A DNA stretch of 64,000 bases, from the NCBI RefSeq assembly GCF_900155565.1, contig NZ_FUHM01000002.1, forward strand, positions 2,046,001 to 2,110,000, given 5' to 3'. A program made the position numbers and the translations under genes. Below, in pieces: positions 62,120 through 64,000 of this stretch; position 1 is the stretch's first letter; each line of letters begins with the position of its first letter. The DNA comes from Anaerosalibacter sp. Marseille-P3206. Its GTDB lineage: Bacteria > Bacillota > Clostridia > Tissierellales > Sporanaerobacteraceae. Under the pieces are notes generated by a model. That model did not search any database, had not been told where the DNA came from, and was given only the letters and a program-made list of their open reading frames with translations.

Positions 62120-64000
62120 ATGAACAAGATATTTTCCAAGATAGGAAGTAGAATAGAAAAAACTCCTTTTAAAACCTTATTTGTAACTATAATAATATTT
62201 GCCCTTATGATAGTTGGTGCTATAAAGGTAAACATGGCGACTGGTAGTGAAACTCTAGTCAAGACTAGCAATGAAGCCTATATATCTAATTATGCTATGG
62301 AGGAGGAATTTGGTGGAGATGCCATCATGGTACTACTTGAAGGTGAAGAAGAGGATTTATTAAAGTTAGATAATATGAAAAAGATGTGGAATGTGGAAGA
62401 AAGACTTAAATATAATGAAGGAATTTTTACTCTTATGAGTCCAGCTAGCATTGTACATCAAATAACAGATAAACAAGGAACAGAAATAAAGAAACAAGTA
62501 CCAAATATTAGCGATGGACTTGGTGAATTGGGAGATAAACTTACTGAAATAGGCCAAGAATTAGGAAGTAAAGAATTACCAGATCCTCAGGCAGTAGAAG
62601 AAAAGCTTGATAATTTAATGAAATCTATGGATCCAAGTAAGCTTATGGATGATATGGCTGGAGAACAAGAAAAAGAATTAAAAGATAAGTTTATGACCAT
62701 GGGTAATGGGTTGGGAGAGATGGGGCAAAAACTAAGTAATATAGGCAGTGAGTTAGCCGGTAAAGATATACCTAATCCAAAGATGATAGAAGAAAAGTTA
62801 GAGGAATTATCAGGAATTTCAAAGGTATTTGATGAACTTAGCAGTGGTCAAGATGATTTAGCAAAAGGTGTAACAGAACTGGGAGGTGGATTGGATACTT
62901 CTTCAGCAGGCTTAAAGGAAGTATCAAGACAGCTAGGACAAATGGCAGAAGAGATGAAAGGCAATCCTGAGCTTTATAAAAAACTAAATATGTTTGCAGA
63001 AAATATAGATAAAAGCTCTGCAGGTTTATCAATGATGTCAGAGAATACAGGAAAGCTTTCACAGGGTAATGAAAATACTTCTCAGGCACTTAACAATATT
63101 GGTCAAAAACTAAAGCAAGAGTTAGAAGAAATGAAAAAAGCTTTATCTGGCGATGGGATATCCTCAGAAGAACTAAAGCAAATGTCAAATGGTTTTATTA
63201 CTATGGGAGAAAACTTAGGTGATTTAAGTAAGGGCCTCTCTCAAATGGCAGCAGGTGGAAGCATACTTCCAGATAGCTCAAATGTTTTTTCTTCTTTAAA
63301 AGGAAACATAGAAAAAGAAGTTTCAGCTATGAAAGACAATCTATCAGGCGGTATTTCACCGGATGAGTTAAAAACAATGTCAGATGGATTTATTACTATG
63401 GGTGAAAACCTTAGTAAAATAAGTGGTGGACTTAAGACCTTCCATGAAAAATCTGGAATGATGATTCCATATTTTCCCCACAATCAAAAAGAATTAGAAA
63501 ATATTTTGTATGAAGATGGAAATTTAAGAGATATATTTTCTGATACCATAATCGATGAAAATCATATGATGATAATGATTAAGTTAAAAGGAAACCTAGA
63601 AGATAGTGAGATTGACTCTATTTTTAATGAAGTCTCCCATGCTATGGAAGCAGAAGACTTTGATGTGAACTTCATAGTTTCAGGAAAACCTGTATTGGAT
63701 TCCTCCCTAAGAACAGAGATGAAATCTAATATGATAATAATGGTTGCTTCAGCAGTAGCTTTGATGCTTATAATACTCAACCTGGTCTTTAGGGTTAGAT
63801 GGAGGGCCTTAAGTCTTGGAATAATATTTGTATCTGTAATAGCCACATTAGGACTTATGGGACATTTAAATGTTTCCATGACCATGGTTTCCATGGCAGT
63901 CTTTCCCATCTTAATTGGGCTAGGTATAGACTATTCTATACAATTTCAAAATAGATATGAAGAAGAGCATTCCGTAAAAACAACCCTTGTACAAATTGGT
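62120..64000 (+). CDS. MMPL/RND-family exporter, cut by the window end
   Basis: The first 627 codons of a large membrane transporter. The first membrane segment (residues about 20-38) is followed by a very large outside loop of about 470 residues. Further membrane segments start near residue 535 (IIMVASAVALMLIILNLVF) with GLGIDYSIQFQNRYEEE, the RND/MMPL hallmark. The loop has two repeat pairs: ELGDKLTEIGQELGSK with EMGQKLSNIGSELAGK, and MSNGFITMGENLGDLSKG with MSDGFITMGENLSKISGG. It probably exports lipids or drugs under TetR control. Confidence 0.88.
   Translation, partial: MNKIFSKIGSRIEKTPFKTLFVTIIIFALMIVGAIKVNMATGSETLVKTSNEAYISNYAMEEEFGGDAIMVLLEGEEEDLLKLDNMKKMWNVEERLKYNEGIFTLMSPASIVHQITDKQGTEIKKQVPNISDGLGELGDKLTEIGQELGSKELPDPQAVEEKLDNLMKSMDPSKLMDDMAGEQEKELKDKFMTMGNGLGEMGQKLSNIGSELAGKDIPNPKMIEEKLEELSGISKVFDELSSGQDDLAKGVTELGGGLDTSSAGLKEVSRQLGQMAEEMKGNPELYKKLNMFAENIDKSSAGLSMMSENTGKLSQGNENTSQALNNIGQKLKQELEEMKKALSGDGISSEELKQMSNGFITMGENLGDLSKGLSQMAAGGSILPDSSNVFSSLKGNIEKEVSAMKDNLSGGISPDELKTMSDGFITMGENLSKISGGLKTFHEKSGMMIPYFPHNQKELENILYEDGNLRDIFSDTIIDENHMMIMIKLKGNLEDSEIDSIFNEVSHAMEAEDFDVNFIVSGKPVLDSSLRTEMKSNMIIMVASAVALMLIILNLVFRVRWRALSLGIIFVSVIATLGLMGHLNVSMTMVSMAVFPILIGLGIDYSIQFQNRYEEEHSVKTTLVQIG

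Noticed and set aside
1-64000. CRISPR arrays, tRNA, rRNA
   Set aside because: No regularly spaced repeats and no tRNA or rRNA signatures were seen on reading both strands.

Overview
The window is AT-rich Bacillota DNA, most likely from an anaerobic clostridial or tissierellial host. Strong GGAGG ribosome-binding sites, frequent TTG/GTG starts, and the families present (DUF4366, DUF4315, Maff2, PrgI, PcfB, Tet ribosomal protection) support this. No rRNA, tRNA or CRISPR array was seen. Most of the window is one integrative conjugative element (ICE) of the Tn1549-like type, from about 6.7 kb to about 61.2 kb, loaded with anti-phage genes. No integrase or excisionase is visible, so the recombination module is either lost or outside the window.

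Layout. (1) 1-4.0 kb is a gene graveyard: a decayed ABC-F ATPase, a decayed nucleotidyltransferase, a truncated Cse60-like ORF, an intact glycoside-hydrolase-like gene, a rhomboid-family gene, the 5' end of a group IIC intron sitting just after a terminator, a DUF4180 remnant and a GNAT gene. (2) 4.05-6.37 kb is a Tet(T)-like tetracycline-resistance gene behind an attenuator leader with a 7-codon leader peptide. (3) 6.7-25.6 kb is the replication and conjugation operon: pcfB, repA, dnaC-like, antirepressor, VirD4-like coupling protein, SSB, Maff2, TrbL/VirB6-like, PrgI, VirB4, a CHAP-domain hydrolase, DUF4315, DUF4366, a von Willebrand A/coiled-coil surface protein, topoisomerase III and a C5 DNA methyltransferase. 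(4) 25.7-36.1 kb is a giant methylase-like/SNF2-helicase gene interrupted by an intact group II intron with its reverse transcriptase; splicing restores the frame exactly. (5) 36.2-38.2 kb holds a small ORF and a double-RadC protein.

(6) 38.4-51.6 kb is a complete type 1 BREX operon (small HTH regulator, brxA, brxB, brxC, pglX, pglZ, brxL). (7) 51.6-53.2 kb is a two-gene CBASS: a CD-NTase plus a two-TM effector resembling Cap15. (8) 53.15-54.85 kb, on the minus strand, is the relaxase and MobC, with a structured intergenic stretch that is the best oriT candidate. (9) 55.2-61.2 kb is further cargo: an HhH-GPD glycosylase with an Fe-S motif, a DUF6884-like/GIY-YIG protein, a 508-residue conserved unknown, a second GIY-YIG protein, a probably truncated membrane protein and an unknown protein. 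(10) 61.2-64 kb looks chromosomal: a TetR regulator and an MMPL/RND exporter cut by the window end.

How it fits together. VirD4, VirB4, PrgI, TrbL and the CHAP protein would form the type IV secretion channel. MobC and the relaxase would nick the candidate oriT. RepA, DnaC-like, SSB and TopB would handle element DNA replication. BREX, CBASS and possibly the glycosylase/GIY-YIG pair would protect the host from phage. The strongest candidates for something undescribed are the glycosylase plus DUF6884/GIY-YIG pair at 55.2-57.6 kb and the cluster at 59.3-61.2 kb.
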